Notes: generated from the letters alone by a model not told the origin. 64,000 nt of DNA from Bacteroidales bacterium (GCA_013314715.1 JABUFC010000003.1:30596-94595), one strand, 5' to 3'. Shown: positions 35,582 through 45,608, counted from the first letter of the stretch. Numbers and translations: made by a program.

Positions 35582-36274
35582 ATGAAAAAATTATCATTTG
35601 TTGTTTTATCTTTTGCTTTATTTGCAGGCTTTTTTACATCATGTAAAAGTGGTTCAAAAGAAACAAAATTAGAAACTAGCCGCGATTCTTTGAGTTATGC
35701 GTTTGGTGTTAACGTTGCATCGAGTGTTAAACAAGAAAAATTAGATTCTTTGATTAATTCTGATTTATTTGTACAAGGCTTTAATGCTGTATTATCGAAC
35801 AACAACCCAGCTATGACCAGCGAACAAGCTATGAAGGTCATCCAATCGTATTTTATGGCTCAACAAGCTAAAGAAGCCGAAAAGTCTAAATTAGAATCAG
35901 AAAAATATTTAGCTGAAAATGCAAAAAAAGAAGGTGTACAAACTTTGCCTAGCGGTTTACAATATAAAGTTATAACAGAAGGTAAAGGCGAAAAACCTAA
36001 AGCAAATGCTAAAGTTAAAGTTAATTATACTGGAAAACTAATTAATGGAACGGTATTCGATGCTTCAAAACCAAACGAACCTGTTACATTTAGTCTTGGC
36101 AAAAACGAAATTATTCCTGGTTGGGAAGAAGGAATTCAATTAATGACTGTAGGTTCAAAATATGAATTTTATATCCCTTATCAATTAGCTTATGGCGAAA
36201 AAGGATATCCTGGTGTTATTCCTCCATATGCAACTTTAATTTTCGAAATAGAGTTAGTAGGTATCGAAAAATAA
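35582..36274 (+). CDS. FKBP-type peptidyl-prolyl isomerase lipoprotein
   Basis: 230 residues from the ATG at 35582. An earlier in-frame ATG at 35540 would precede the predicted transcription start and put residues before the signal peptide. The lipoprotein signal KKLSFVVLSFALFAGFFTSC gives lipid attachment at the cysteine. Then an FKBP_N dimerisation segment (about 20-115) and an FKBP_C domain follow with KVNYTGKLINGTVFD, VIPGWEEG-like IIPGWEEGIQLM and AYGEKGYPGVIPPYATLIF, all core residues present. It assists folding at the outer or inner membrane face. Terminated by the hairpin at 36308-36336. Confidence 0.93.
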   Translation: MKKLSFVVLSFALFAGFFTSCKSGSKETKLETSRDSLSYAFGVNVASSVKQEKLDSLINSDLFVQGFNAVLSNNNPAMTSEQAMKVIQSYFMAQQAKEAEKSKLESEKYLAENAKKEGVQTLPSGLQYKVITEGKGEKPKANAKVKVNYTGKLINGTVFDASKPNEPVTFSLGKNEIIPGWEEGIQLMTVGSKYEFYIPYQLAYGEKGYPGVIPPYATLIFEIELVGIEK

Positions 36275-36307
36275 AACAATAATAATTTAGATTTTTAAAA
36301 TGTAAAG

Positions 36308-36336
36308 AGGCTGTCGCAAAAGGGCAGCCTTTTTTA
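36308..36336 (+). terminator. Terminator after the FKBP gene
   Basis: AGGCTGTC pairs with GGCAGCCT (8 bp, one G-T pair, loop GCAAAAG) followed by T6. Downstream, 36341-36513, no gene is evident. Confidence 0.8.
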
Positions 36337-36513
36337 TTTTAAGGGTAGTTTAACTCCAAATAAAACATTTAAAAACGCATAATCGAATAAAGTACATGTA
36401 ATCAGTCCAAAGCATTGGAATAGAAATAACTACATAGCAGTCAACTAAATCAAAAAGTATGTCTCATAGATAAAACCAAATTAATCAATAGGAGTCGAAA
36501 AATGGGAATTGTT

Positions 36514-39018
36514 TTAAAATTTGAAGTAATAACTCATTCTAAAACCAAATTTTGAAATATTAGGATGATTTAAATACGAAAATCGCCAGAGTGCATCAAT
36601 ACGAATAAATTTAAATATGTTTTCAATTCCAATACCGGCTTCTATGTATGGTTTTAAATGATTCAAGTCTTGGTTTCTATCTAGCGTGTAGAGGGTACTT
36701 GGAAAAGGCATTAGATTTAAATTTTCTTTGTTTAAAAAGCCTATAAGTCCTTTTCCCCAAGCAAGTTCACGCCATTTTAGTTTTCGCATAATTGGAATTT
36801 TATTCAAAAAGAAACCATCAAAATAATGTGTATAACTTAAGCTAATCCATTGGTCGCTTACAAATTCATAATAATTCATGAGATTAAAAGCATAATCATC
36901 GAAAAAATAAGTTTGATTCCCTTCGTGCAATTTTAAAAGTGGGTATGGAAGTTTGCCAAATATTTTACCTGCATCGATTATATATTTTCCATATCCCAAA
37001 GGATAAGTATTAAACCAGTGGTCGATGGTTAGTTGTAATTTTTGGTAATTAAATTGACTACCCAGTATATTTTTTAATCCTGCGGTTGCTGTAAAATTAA
37101 TAACAGGGTATTGAGTGCCTAAGCTGATACGTTCAAACTCACCCATTACAAATTTTTCATTATATGCAAATCTAGTGTTTATAGCTATTTCGTATGTTTT
37201 AAAAGATGAATAATAAGTATTGGTTCCATTTTCGTTAAACAATGTAAAGGTTTGATATTCGTAGGGGAAATATTCACGCCATTTTATTTGAAAAGTATTT
37301 GAAAATCCTTGAAACCATTCGTGTTCGTAAGAGGTTTTTACCTGGTTTACCATTGATAAAGTATATTGAGGTCCTCTTCTAAAAGTTGAAGAAAGAATGT
37401 TATCTTCGCGAAATGCAGTAATACTTTGCCCTAATTGTTCCATATCGTGTTTATAGTCGATGTTAAAAGCTTTTCGAGGGTTTTTATCGAAAATATATAA
37501 AAAGTTTCCACCGTATTTGAAGCGTTGGTCTTTGGTTCCATATGCAATATATTGTTCTAACATATATTTGGTGCTAATCTCATTGCTTGTTCGCACACCT
37601 ATTCTAAATCTATTGCCTTCTACATTATTAAAACTATAAATTGTAAAGTAAGGTCCTAATTCAATTTTGCCCCATACATAATAATAGGTAATAATAGCAT
37701 TCATAATATCGTAAAATGTTCTAAAAGTTTTAACATTTTTGATACTATCTACCATATTGAAAATACCTTTTTCTTTTTCATTAAGGGGTTCGTGCCGAAT
37801 AGTGTCCCAAAATTGTTCGTCGTTGATAGTTGAATTTTCGGCAACAATTATATTACTTGTTGTATTGTATATACTTTCTTCGCGAGGTTTATTGACTATT
37901 TGGTTTCTAAATAAGGTAGTTTTTCGTCCAAAGAAACCTGTTGTATTATTAGGGTTTTCAAATATATTAAAATCAGCAATGATGGTTTCTTTGCTTAACA
38001 TCCAGGCCATTTGAGCTACGGGTGTAAATTCTTGAGTAACGATTACATTGTTTATAAAGTTGATGTTGACGTTTTTATCGATACGCATTTCAATTTTTTT
38101 TATAGCAAAAACTGTATCTACAACCCATAAATCGCCATTAAATACATTATCTTGTTTGATTTTCGGAACAAATGCAAGGTGATAGCATTTGCGTTGATCG
38201 ATAAAGCCACTATCAACTAAATAATAACGATAGTATAAACGCCCTAATCGAGCTATGGGCGAAACAAAGCCTTTGCCAAATAAATCGATGTAATCATCGT
38301 AAAGGTTAATTTTAATATACATATTGCCCATAAATTGGTTGACGCTTTCGTTGTTAATACCTGAGGCGTGAGTGGCTTTGATGTATTCGCGTTCGGCTTT
38401 GGGTTTCTTGCGATAATAAAAGTCTGAAACCGATTCTAATATAAAAACCGGTAGATAGGCTTTGCCATTTACGGTTGATGTGTCAATATAATTTTTAACG
38501 AATTGAAAGTTCTTCATGATTTTTTTATTCAAAAAATCGTCGCTAAGGTTATTTAAATCAAATTGAACTTTATTGTATGTTTCGTATTCATAATAATCGA
38601 GTTTTTCAATATCGTTTTCTTTTTTATGATCCCATATTTTATCTAATAATTCTAATGCTAAGGTATCTTTATTGTGTTTTCGCTTTTTAGTAGTAACGGT
38701 TACTTCTTGCAATGCAATAGCAGATGGCTTTAGCTCAAAATGAATGGTTTGAAAGTGCCCAATTAATATTTTTTTGGCTAAACGTTGGTAACCAATTAAC
38801 GAAACAACAATAGAGTCTGCTTTTTCTTTTGTTTCAATTTTAAAATTACCGTTAATATCTGAAATGGTTCCAATTTTGGTCCCTTTAAGTATTATATTAG
38901 CGAAAGGTAAGGGCTCTTTGGTTTGAGCATCTTTAATGGTGCCCATAATTTTAGTAACTTGTTGAGCACTTGCTAAGAGTGTTAAATGAATAATAATTAT
39001 TGTAAATAAGTTTTTCAT
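36514..39018 (-). CDS. DUF5686 outer-membrane protein with carboxypeptidase-like regulatory domain
   Basis: About 834 residues. The preferred start is the ATG at 39018, giving signal peptide KNLFTIIIIHLTLLASAQQ; an ATG at 39027 lies in the putative -7 region. Residues about 25-105 form a CarboxypepD_reg-like beta-sandwich (GTIKDAQTKEPLPFANIILKG), then a long DUF5686 region ends in beta-strands and the terminal FRMSYYFKF, with the C-terminal aromatic residue typical of outer-membrane barrels. The family is Bacteroidota-specific and of unknown role, possibly surface assembly. It is expressed separately from the convergent and upstream units. Confidence 0.9.
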   Translation of the reverse strand: MKNLFTIIIIHLTLLASAQQVTKIMGTIKDAQTKEPLPFANIILKGTKIGTISDINGNFKIETKEKADSIVVSLIGYQRLAKKILIGHFQTIHFELKPSAIALQEVTVTTKKRKHNKDTLALELLDKIWDHKKENDIEKLDYYEYETYNKVQFDLNNLSDDFLNKKIMKNFQFVKNYIDTSTVNGKAYLPVFILESVSDFYYRKKPKAEREYIKATHASGINNESVNQFMGNMYIKINLYDDYIDLFGKGFVSPIARLGRLYYRYYLVDSGFIDQRKCYHLAFVPKIKQDNVFNGDLWVVDTVFAIKKIEMRIDKNVNINFINNVIVTQEFTPVAQMAWMLSKETIIADFNIFENPNNTTGFFGRKTTLFRNQIVNKPREESIYNTTSNIIVAENSTINDEQFWDTIRHEPLNEKEKGIFNMVDSIKNVKTFRTFYDIMNAIITYYYVWGKIELGPYFTIYSFNNVEGNRFRIGVRTSNEISTKYMLEQYIAYGTKDQRFKYGGNFLYIFDKNPRKAFNIDYKHDMEQLGQSITAFREDNILSSTFRRGPQYTLSMVNQVKTSYEHEWFQGFSNTFQIKWREYFPYEYQTFTLFNENGTNTYYSSFKTYEIAINTRFAYNEKFVMGEFERISLGTQYPVINFTATAGLKNILGSQFNYQKLQLTIDHWFNTYPLGYGKYIIDAGKIFGKLPYPLLKLHEGNQTYFFDDYAFNLMNYYEFVSDQWISLSYTHYFDGFFLNKIPIMRKLKWRELAWGKGLIGFLNKENLNLMPFPSTLYTLDRNQDLNHLKPYIEAGIGIENIFKFIRIDALWRFSYLNHPNISKFGFRMSYYFKF

Positions 39019-39026
39019 ACAAGGCA

Positions 39027-39034
39027 TAAAGGTA
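39027..39034 (-). promoter_or_regulatory. -7-like element of the DUF5686 gene
   Basis: TACCTTTA on the minus strand, one mismatch from TAnnTTTG. It predicts a start near 39020, almost at the ATG at 39018, hence a leaderless or nearly leaderless mRNA. Confidence 0.4.
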
Positions 39035-39035
39035 C

Positions 39036-39073
39036 AAAAAAGGCATCTTCTTTCGTAGAAGATGCCTTTTTTA
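39036..39073 (-). terminator. Terminator of the TPR/OmpA-like lipoprotein gene
   Basis: AAAAAGGCATCTTCT pairs perfectly with AGAAGATGCCTTTTT (15 bp, loop TTCGT), with a T run on the minus strand. It abuts the promoter of the next gene. Confidence 0.88.
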
Positions 39074-39090
39074 GGAGGATATTTTAAAAA

Positions 39091-40815
39091 TTATTTAACG
39101 ATTGATTTAAAGGTATCATCGTTGAATTGTTTAGCAAATTCCATATCGGTTTTTGCCATTTCAATGAGAGCTGAATTTTTGCTAATAGCAGCACGTAAGC
39201 TATTATACAATAAGTCGGTATTACCTTGACGTGCACCAATGATGGCTTTTAAATAGTACATCATATCACGGTCTTTATCTTCTGCACAGTCAATAGTTTT
39301 GTTGGCACCATCGGGATTGCCACTTAATAATTTTGCTAAAGCAGCATTAAATGTGCAGTAGTTACCAAATTTAGCAACAGCTCCATTGTAATCACCTTTT
39401 TTAATTGCACAAATACCTAAGTTATAATTAACTTCATTGCCGGCTCCGCTTGCCGATTTAAAATATTCTTCTGCTTTTACAAAATCGCCTTCGCGAAGAG
39501 CAATAACACCTAAGTTATTTAAAACAATGTTGTTGCCAGCATTGAGTGCTTTTGCTTTTTCAAATTGTTCTTTAGCTTCGCTTAATTTACCTTGTTGAAC
39601 TAATACAAAACCTGCATTGTTGAAACCTCTCCAATCGTTGCTGTATTGATTAGTAGCTGCTTTATAAAATGCAAGTTGACGGTTTAAGTCTTTGCTGAGG
39701 GTTGCACCATAAATAAGTTCTTCAACGGTTAAAGCTGAAGGTAAGCTATCAAAAGTTTTAATAATTTCTTCATCGCTGCGTCCAATACTATCAACGTTAA
39801 CTTTTAATTGTGAACGACGAAGTTTGGGTAATACTTTGTCAGCAATTTCTGTGAATGCTTTGCTGATGTTTTTAATTTCTTTTTCGCGTTGAATGGGGTC
39901 GCTATACATAGAAAGAACACGCAAAACTAAATCTTTATCGGCTATATCTGATTCTTGCATAAGTTTTTGGAATCCTTCCCAGTCTTCAGGAGTGGCTTTT
40001 GTGTTGAAAAAGCCTTGTTCATTAGCTTTTTCAAATTTTTTAAATTGATCTTTAATTACATTATTGGCTGAAGTACCGCGGTTGTCAGAAAGTTTTGCAT
40101 TTAAATCTTCTGGTCCATCGGGTGAAGCATATGAAGAAATATTTACTCCTTTTATTTGTTTACGCGCATTTTTTTGTGTAGCTTCTAGATATTTTTTCAA
40201 TTCTTTTATTTCGGCTTTGGTTAATTCTTGTGGGCGAACATTGGCTTGGTTTATGGTATATAAAATGCTAGCTTCTTTTTGTTCGGGGAATATGCGAACT
40301 AAATTATCTTTAGCAATAATGGGTTTTGCGTCTTTTTCTAATAATCCAGGGGTAGCAATGGTCCCTTTGCCAATCGTTACTGGGTCAAAATCTACAAATT
40401 TGTTTTTTACATATGCATGTATTTTAATGTTTATATCGCCAATACGCATTTCGGGAGTATAAGCGACTTTGGTTGAATAATTAAATTTTCCACCTTCGAG
40501 GGTTTTGATTACTTGATTGTTGTCTTGAACTTTTTCACCTTGAACTTTTATTGATTTAAAAGGTATTTCTTGACCTGCAGTATTTTTGAATACAGGAGTA
40601 ATTTCGCATGTTACTTTTTTCTTGTAATATTTAGGTGGGAAATTTCCGGTAATGTTTAATATAACACTATCGCCATGCATTTCCAATGGATTGGGGCTTT
40701 GTTGATAAGTAATTAAACCTTGTTTCTTTTTCATTTTTTTGAGACCGGTACAACCGCTAAAAGCTACAGCAGCAGCTAAGAACAATGCGGAATAAATAAT
40801 GTAATTTTTCTTCAT
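39091..40815 (-). CDS. Lipoprotein with OmpA-like and TPR domains
   Basis: 574 residues. Lipoprotein signal KNYIIYSALFLAAAVAFSGC. A beta-rich N-terminal part (about 30-165), an OmpA-like peptidoglycan-binding segment (about 190-265: SYASPDGPEDLNAKLSDNRG), a helical region, and TPR repeats (about 370-530: WRGFNNAGFVLVQQGKLSEA and NIVLNNLGVIALREGDFVKA). The layout, lipoprotein plus peptidoglycan-anchoring OmpA plus TPR, is common in Bacteroidota envelope proteins and suggests a scaffold at the outer membrane. Its promoter lies within the end of the preceding kinase gene. Confidence 0.85.
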   Translation of the reverse strand: MKKNYIIYSALFLAAAVAFSGCTGLKKMKKKQGLITYQQSPNPLEMHGDSVILNITGNFPPKYYKKKVTCEITPVFKNTAGQEIPFKSIKVQGEKVQDNNQVIKTLEGGKFNYSTKVAYTPEMRIGDINIKIHAYVKNKFVDFDPVTIGKGTIATPGLLEKDAKPIIAKDNLVRIFPEQKEASILYTINQANVRPQELTKAEIKELKKYLEATQKNARKQIKGVNISSYASPDGPEDLNAKLSDNRGTSANNVIKDQFKKFEKANEQGFFNTKATPEDWEGFQKLMQESDIADKDLVLRVLSMYSDPIQREKEIKNISKAFTEIADKVLPKLRRSQLKVNVDSIGRSDEEIIKTFDSLPSALTVEELIYGATLSKDLNRQLAFYKAATNQYSNDWRGFNNAGFVLVQQGKLSEAKEQFEKAKALNAGNNIVLNNLGVIALREGDFVKAEEYFKSASGAGNEVNYNLGICAIKKGDYNGAVAKFGNYCTFNAALAKLLSGNPDGANKTIDCAEDKDRDMMYYLKAIIGARQGNTDLLYNSLRAAISKNSALIEMAKTDMEFAKQFNDDTFKSIVK

Positions 40816-40860
40816 ATTGGTTTACAATTAATTATTAATTCATTAGACAAAATTTTGCTA

Positions 40861-40891
40861 CAAAATTATAAATCATTTTTTGAATCACAAA
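40861..40891 (-). promoter_or_regulatory. Promoter of the TPR/OmpA-like lipoprotein, inside the 3' end of the kinase gene
   Basis: On the minus strand TTTG (40891-40888), 19 bp, TAATTTTG (40868-40861): exact consensus. The -33 box and spacer overlap the last codons of the kinase gene. The leader is about 40 nt. Confidence 0.65.
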
Positions 40892-41540
40892 TTTTATTTG
40901 AGATAAAAAATTTTTTATGAATGCCTTTTTTGTTTAAATGTTCAAAAATAGTGTTTTTAATTTGTTTATAATCGCTTGGGTTATTAACAAAATCGAGATT
41001 TTCAGTGTTAATAATTAATACTGGAATGTTTTTTTGGGTATCAATAAACTCAAGGTAATTGTTGTGAATATTTTGTAAATATTCTTTTGATATGTCTTGT
41101 TCGTATGAGCGACCACGTAATTTTATTTGATACATAATTTTTTCGATGGGAGCATGTAAATACACAAATATATTAGGCTTTGGAAGGTTATAGTAAATAA
41201 TTTCAAATAATTGTTTGTAAAGATTAAATTCATCTTCGGCAAGGGTTTGTTTACTGAAAATGAGCGATTTCATAAAATAATAATCGGCAATAATGTATTG
41301 ATCGAAGAGCGAAGGTTGCAATAGTTCTTCTTTTAGTTGTTTATAACGATCGGCAAGAAAAGATAGCTCAAGAGTAAATGCCCATCGTTCTGGTTCTTTA
41401 TAGAATTTTGGTAGAAAAGGGTTGTCGGCAAATCGTTCGAGTATAAGACGTCCGTTTAAGTCTTTGCTTAGCATGGTGGCTAAAGTAGTTTTGCCAGCAC
41501 CAATATTGCCTTCTATTACTATAAAAGGTACTGAAATCAT
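40866..41540 (-). CDS. Deoxynucleoside kinase (dAK/dGK family)
   Basis: 224 residues, cytoplasmic. P-loop GNIGAGKT (10-17), the ERFADNPFLPKFY substrate segment (about 36-48), and the arginine-rich lid RGRSYEQDI identify the deoxyribonucleoside kinase family that salvages deoxyadenosine or deoxyguanosine. Purine rather than pyrimidine preference is typical of this subfamily but not proven. It follows the prolyl oligopeptidase gene by 6 bp. Confidence 0.92.
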   Translation of the reverse strand: MISVPFIVIEGNIGAGKTTLATMLSKDLNGRLILERFADNPFLPKFYKEPERWAFTLELSFLADRYKQLKEELLQPSLFDQYIIADYYFMKSLIFSKQTLAEDEFNLYKQLFEIIYYNLPKPNIFVYLHAPIEKIMYQIKLRGRSYEQDISKEYLQNIHNNYLEFIDTQKNIPVLIINTENLDFVNNPSDYKQIKNTIFEHLNKKGIHKKFFISNKICDSKNDL

Positions 41541-41546
41541 GAATGT

Positions 41547-43649
41547 TTATTTAGGTTCTATACCCATATTAAAAAAGGTAAATGCATATATGTCGGCTGT
41601 TTCTTCAATAATTTTAGCAGTTGGTTTTCCACCACCATGTCCGGCTTGGGTTTCGATGCGAATTAAAACAGGATTTTTGCCTTTACATTTCTCTTGTAAT
41701 GTGGCTATATATTTAAACGAATGTGCAGGTACTACTCGATCGTCATGATCGGCAGTGGTTACTAATATGGCTGGGTAGTTTGTATTTTCTTTTATATTAT
41801 GAATGGGCGAATATTGATATAAAGCTTCAAATTCTTCTTTATTGTCGCTACTTCCGTAATCAGTAGTCCAACTCCAGCCAATGGTAAATTTATGAAAGCG
41901 AAGCATATCCATAACACCAACTGCGGGTAAGGCCACTTTAAAAAGTTCGGGGCGTTGATTTGTAACTGCACCCACTAATAATCCTCCATTCGATCCGCCT
42001 TGAATAGCAAGATAATCGGGCGAAGTGTATTTTTGTGCTATAAGATATTCGGCTGCTGCAATAAAATCGTCAAAGACATTTTGTTTTTTCAGTTTGGTGC
42101 CAGCTAAATGCCATTTCTCGCCATATTCGCCACCACCACGAAGATTTGCTATGGCTAACACGCCACCTTGTTCTAACCAAACCAGACGAGTGGTGCTAAA
42201 TGAAGGAGTAAGACTTATGTTGAAACCTCCATAGCCATATAAGAGGGTGGGATTTTTTCCATTCAACGCAATGCCTTTTTTATGTACAATAAACATGGGG
42301 ATTTTGGTTTTGTCTTTACTTTCGTAAAAAACTTGTTTTACTTCGTAATCGCTTTCGTTAAAATCAATTTGTGGTTTAAACCAAATTTCGGATGCTTGAG
42401 TTTTTAGATTGATTTTAAAAATGGTAGTTGGATAATTAAATGAAGTGAAATCGTAGAAAGCAATATCGTCGTCGATATCTGTATTAAATGAATTAACTGT
42501 TCCTATGCATGGAAGCTCTATTTCATATAGAAATTTTCCTTGTAAATCAAAGACTTTTAAAATTGAATGAGCATTGTGCATGTATGTAACCACAATATTA
42601 TTTTTACTAATGTTTACATCGTTAATTACATCGTTGGTTTCGGGAATGATTGTTTCAGTTTGATGGAGTTGGTTCATATTTATTCGTATTACCTTATAAT
42701 TATTGGCATTTTCGTTTGTTTTTAGGTAGATAAAATTGTCTTTATGGTCAATTACGCTGTATTGATATTTAAAATCGGCAATAAGGGTCTGTATAATAGG
42801 TTTTGTGTTATTTAGGTTTATAATATGAAGGGCGTTGCCAAGTTCGCCGGCTTTTTCTTCATAAATACAAAGTATTTGGTTGTCACTGGTATTGTTGGCA
42901 AAAAAATTCTGAAAAGGCTCCGATGGTTTTTCCATTACAATTACGTCTTGCGATTGTGGGGTACCAAGTTTGTGATAGAATAATTTATGAAACTTATTGC
43001 TTTGCGATAATTCTTTACCTTTTTCAGGTTGGCTGTATCCACTATAATAAATACCATTGTTGAACCAAGCGATGCCCGAAAATTTAACCCAGTGAAGGGT
43101 ATCGGGGAGCATTTTTCCGCTTTTTATTTCTTTGAAATATATCTCGTTCCAATCGCTACCGGCTTTTGCAATTGCAAATGCTAAAATTTTACCATCGGGC
43201 GAAATAGCAATTGAATTGAGTGCTACAGTGCCATCGCTCGACAGGTTATTTGGGTCGAGTAAAATATTACCCGGTTGATTTATATCGGGTGTTGTGTAGA
43301 GTACACTTTGATTTTGTAATCCATCATTTTTATAATAAAAATAAAGATTGCCTTCTTTAAATGGAGTGGAGCGTTTTTCATAGTTAAAAAGCTTTGTTAT
43401 GCGTTCTTTTATTTTGTCGCGGTAGGGAATAGCTTTCAGATAATCGAAGGTTACCTTGTTTTGATTTTCAACCCATGCTTTGACTTCGGGAGCCGTATCG
43501 TTTTCGAGCCAGCGATATGGGTCTGGAACTTTTATGCCAAAATAGGTATCGATAGTGTCTACTTTTTTTGTTTCGGGATAGATAATCTTTTTTTCAGAAT
43601 TGCACGAAATAGCCATAATAATTAAAACTAAATAACTAATATACTTCAT
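41547..43649 (-). CDS. Prolyl oligopeptidase family serine peptidase (S9A), lipoprotein
   Basis: 700 residues. The signal KYISYLVLIIMAISC is a lipobox, predicting a periplasmic or surface lipoprotein. The seven-blade propeller gate (about 70-410) precedes the alpha/beta hydrolase domain with Ser553 (QGGSNGGLL), Asp636 (ADHDDRVVP) and His671 (AGHGGGK). It cleaves short Pro-containing peptides. A consensus -7 (TACTTTTG, 43677-43670) lies 20 bp before the ATG; the kinase gene follows 6 bp downstream. Confidence 0.95.
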   Translation of the reverse strand: MKYISYLVLIIMAISCNSEKKIIYPETKKVDTIDTYFGIKVPDPYRWLENDTAPEVKAWVENQNKVTFDYLKAIPYRDKIKERITKLFNYEKRSTPFKEGNLYFYYKNDGLQNQSVLYTTPDINQPGNILLDPNNLSSDGTVALNSIAISPDGKILAFAIAKAGSDWNEIYFKEIKSGKMLPDTLHWVKFSGIAWFNNGIYYSGYSQPEKGKELSQSNKFHKLFYHKLGTPQSQDVIVMEKPSEPFQNFFANNTSDNQILCIYEEKAGELGNALHIINLNNTKPIIQTLIADFKYQYSVIDHKDNFIYLKTNENANNYKVIRINMNQLHQTETIIPETNDVINDVNISKNNIVVTYMHNAHSILKVFDLQGKFLYEIELPCIGTVNSFNTDIDDDIAFYDFTSFNYPTTIFKINLKTQASEIWFKPQIDFNESDYEVKQVFYESKDKTKIPMFIVHKKGIALNGKNPTLLYGYGGFNISLTPSFSTTRLVWLEQGGVLAIANLRGGGEYGEKWHLAGTKLKKQNVFDDFIAAAEYLIAQKYTSPDYLAIQGGSNGGLLVGAVTNQRPELFKVALPAVGVMDMLRFHKFTIGWSWTTDYGSSDNKEEFEALYQYSPIHNIKENTNYPAILVTTADHDDRVVPAHSFKYIATLQEKCKGKNPVLIRIETQAGHGGGKPTAKIIEETADIYAFTFFNMGIEPK

Positions 43650-43669
43650 ATAGATTAAATTTATGCGTT

Positions 43670-43677
43670 CAAAAGTA
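43670..43677 (-). promoter_or_regulatory. -7 element of the prolyl oligopeptidase-kinase unit
   Basis: TACTTTTG on the minus strand matches TAnnTTTG exactly, about 20 bp before ATG 43649. No clear TTTG was found upstream. Confidence 0.5.
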
Positions 43678-43794
43678 CATATTTTTTAACTAAAATGTAA
43701 AAAAGTTGAATGAAATTGATTTAGCAAAATTTTAAATCAATAAATTTATTTGCTTTTTTAAGTAAATAGGAATTAGTATGAAAATGGTTGGTGT

Positions 43795-45561
43795 TTAATA
43801 TAAATAAATATCGTAAGGCATGCGAGCTTGAATGCCTTTTATATTTTCTAATTGCTTAAACGATTTGATATATCGTGCTAAATGTCCAAATTCTTTTTCG
43901 ATGAGCGAAACTTCGGTATTTTCTTGCATTTCTTTTAATATTTGCTCAAAGAATGGTAGCTTTTCGGGTAATTCAATAATTTTAATTTTTCCTTTAATAC
44001 CCGATTTTTGTTTAGCAATTTCGATGGCTTTTTCTAATCCTCCAAATTCATCGATTAAACCAATTTGTTTAGCATTAATACCGCTCCAAACTCGTCCTTG
44101 ACCAATGCTGTCAATTTCGGCAGCTGTTTTTTTCCGACCTTCGGCTACGTGGTTAATAAAAACGCTGTAAATTTGTTCTACTCCTTTTTGTATAACTTGT
44201 TGTTCATATGGTTTAATAGGGCGAAATACGGATCCTAAGGTGGCATTTTCGTTGGTTTGAACGCCATCAATTGTGAGTCCGAGTTTATCATTTAAAAATT
44301 TTTGTCCGTTCCACAATAAACCAAAAACGCCAATAGAACCTGTAATAGTAGTAGGATTGGCTATAATTACATCAGCAGGGCATGAGATATAATATCCACC
44401 TGAAGCCGCAACATCGCTCATGCTTACTATAACTGGTTTAACTTTTTTAGTAAGTACTATTTCGCGCCAAATAATTTCTGAAGCTAAGGCACTCCCACCC
44501 GGACTATTGACACGCAGTACAAGAGCTTTAATGTCTGGATTTTCTCTTACTTTACGGATTTCATCGGCAAGTTCGTTGCCGCCAATTTTATCGTCTTCGT
44601 TTTTACCCAGATCTATTTGGCCAACAGCATAAAGAATGGCAATTTTTTCCTTTTTCCCAGGTACAAATTTAGCTGGTACTTTAGAATATTGATTCATTTC
44701 TACCCATGAAAGATCTTTGTTTCGGGTTACTTTTGTTAATTGACAAAGTTCTGATAAAATTTCATCGTAATATTTTAATCCATCAACAAAACCGTATTTT
44801 ACGCAATTTTCTGCATTGTCTAATAATAAACTATCGGCAATAATATTGAGTCGCTCAACAGGGATTTTTCTTTCGATGCTTATTTGCGAAAGCATATGAT
44901 TCCATATTGATTGAACATAAGTTTTGGTTTGTTCTTTATTTTCGGGGCTCATTTTATCTAACACAAATGGCTCAACTGCACTTTTAAATTTACCATGTCG
45001 TATTACAATGGGTTGTATTCCCAGCTTTTCGAGTGCATTTTTAAAGAATAAAATTTCTGAGCTTAAGCCTTTAAACTCGACAACTCCTTGAGGGTTCATA
45101 TATATTTTATCAGCGGCTGAACATAAATAATAGGCTAATTGTGTATAATAGTCGGTATAGGCAATGACAGGCTTTTTGCTATCGTGGCGAAAATTTAAAA
45201 TGGCATTGCGAATTTCTTCAATGGTAGCTAACCCTGCTTGCATGTTGGTTACATCAAGGTATATTGCTTTGATGTTGGGGTCTTCGGCTGCTTTGTGTAT
45301 ATTAAATAAAATGTCGTTGAGTCCTAAATTTTTTTCTGTATTAAAATCAGTAAACGAAAAAGATTTAAAGGGATTATCATCGGTACGTTCGTTGATAGCA
45401 TAGTCGAGCTTTAAGTGTAAAATAGAATTAGGTTTAATTTTTGGGGGTTTTTCGGATGGGGCTAAAGCTGTAATAATGCCTAAAAATATTATAAACAAAA
45501 TAATGTTTAATAAAAGTATTCCGACGATGGTTGCAAAAACATACTTTAAAAAGCTTTTCAT
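43795..45561 (-). CDS. sppA: Signal peptide peptidase SppA (67 kDa type)
   Basis: 588 residues, double-domain S49 peptidase of the long E. coli type. N-terminal membrane anchor (about 8-32). The first S49 domain carries the catalytic Lys193 (GKFKSAVEPF) and the second the nucleophile Ser387 (SDVAASGGYY), the trans-domain dyad of SppA. NSPGGSALASE and TTITGSIGVFGL, both conserved, are present. It degrades cleaved signal peptides in the inner membrane. A -7 element (TATCTTTG, 45608-45601) is upstream. Confidence 0.95.
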   Translation of the reverse strand: MKSFLKYVFATIVGILLLNIILFIIFLGIITALAPSEKPPKIKPNSILHLKLDYAINERTDDNPFKSFSFTDFNTEKNLGLNDILFNIHKAAEDPNIKAIYLDVTNMQAGLATIEEIRNAILNFRHDSKKPVIAYTDYYTQLAYYLCSAADKIYMNPQGVVEFKGLSSEILFFKNALEKLGIQPIVIRHGKFKSAVEPFVLDKMSPENKEQTKTYVQSIWNHMLSQISIERKIPVERLNIIADSLLLDNAENCVKYGFVDGLKYYDEILSELCQLTKVTRNKDLSWVEMNQYSKVPAKFVPGKKEKIAILYAVGQIDLGKNEDDKIGGNELADEIRKVRENPDIKALVLRVNSPGGSALASEIIWREIVLTKKVKPVIVSMSDVAASGGYYISCPADVIIANPTTITGSIGVFGLLWNGQKFLNDKLGLTIDGVQTNENATLGSVFRPIKPYEQQVIQKGVEQIYSVFINHVAEGRKKTAAEIDSIGQGRVWSGINAKQIGLIDEFGGLEKAIEIAKQKSGIKGKIKIIELPEKLPFFEQILKEMQENTEVSLIEKEFGHLARYIKSFKQLENIKGIQARMPYDIYLY

Positions 45562-45600
45562 AATTATAAAGTTTTAAAATTTAATACATAGGACGATTTG

Positions 45601-45608
45601 CAAAGATA
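45601..45608 (-). promoter_or_regulatory. -7 element of sppA
   Basis: TATCTTTG on the minus strand matches TAnnTTTG exactly, about 40 bp before the sppA ATG. No clear -33 was seen. Confidence 0.5.

Noticed and set aside
36492..36545. Small frame of 17 codons with a GGAG-like site
   Set aside because: Overlaps the 3' end of the DUF5686 gene on the other strand, no promoter and no conserved features.
40064..40462. Plus-strand frame of 132 codons
   Set aside because: Antisense to the TPR/OmpA-like lipoprotein; composition follows the real gene.
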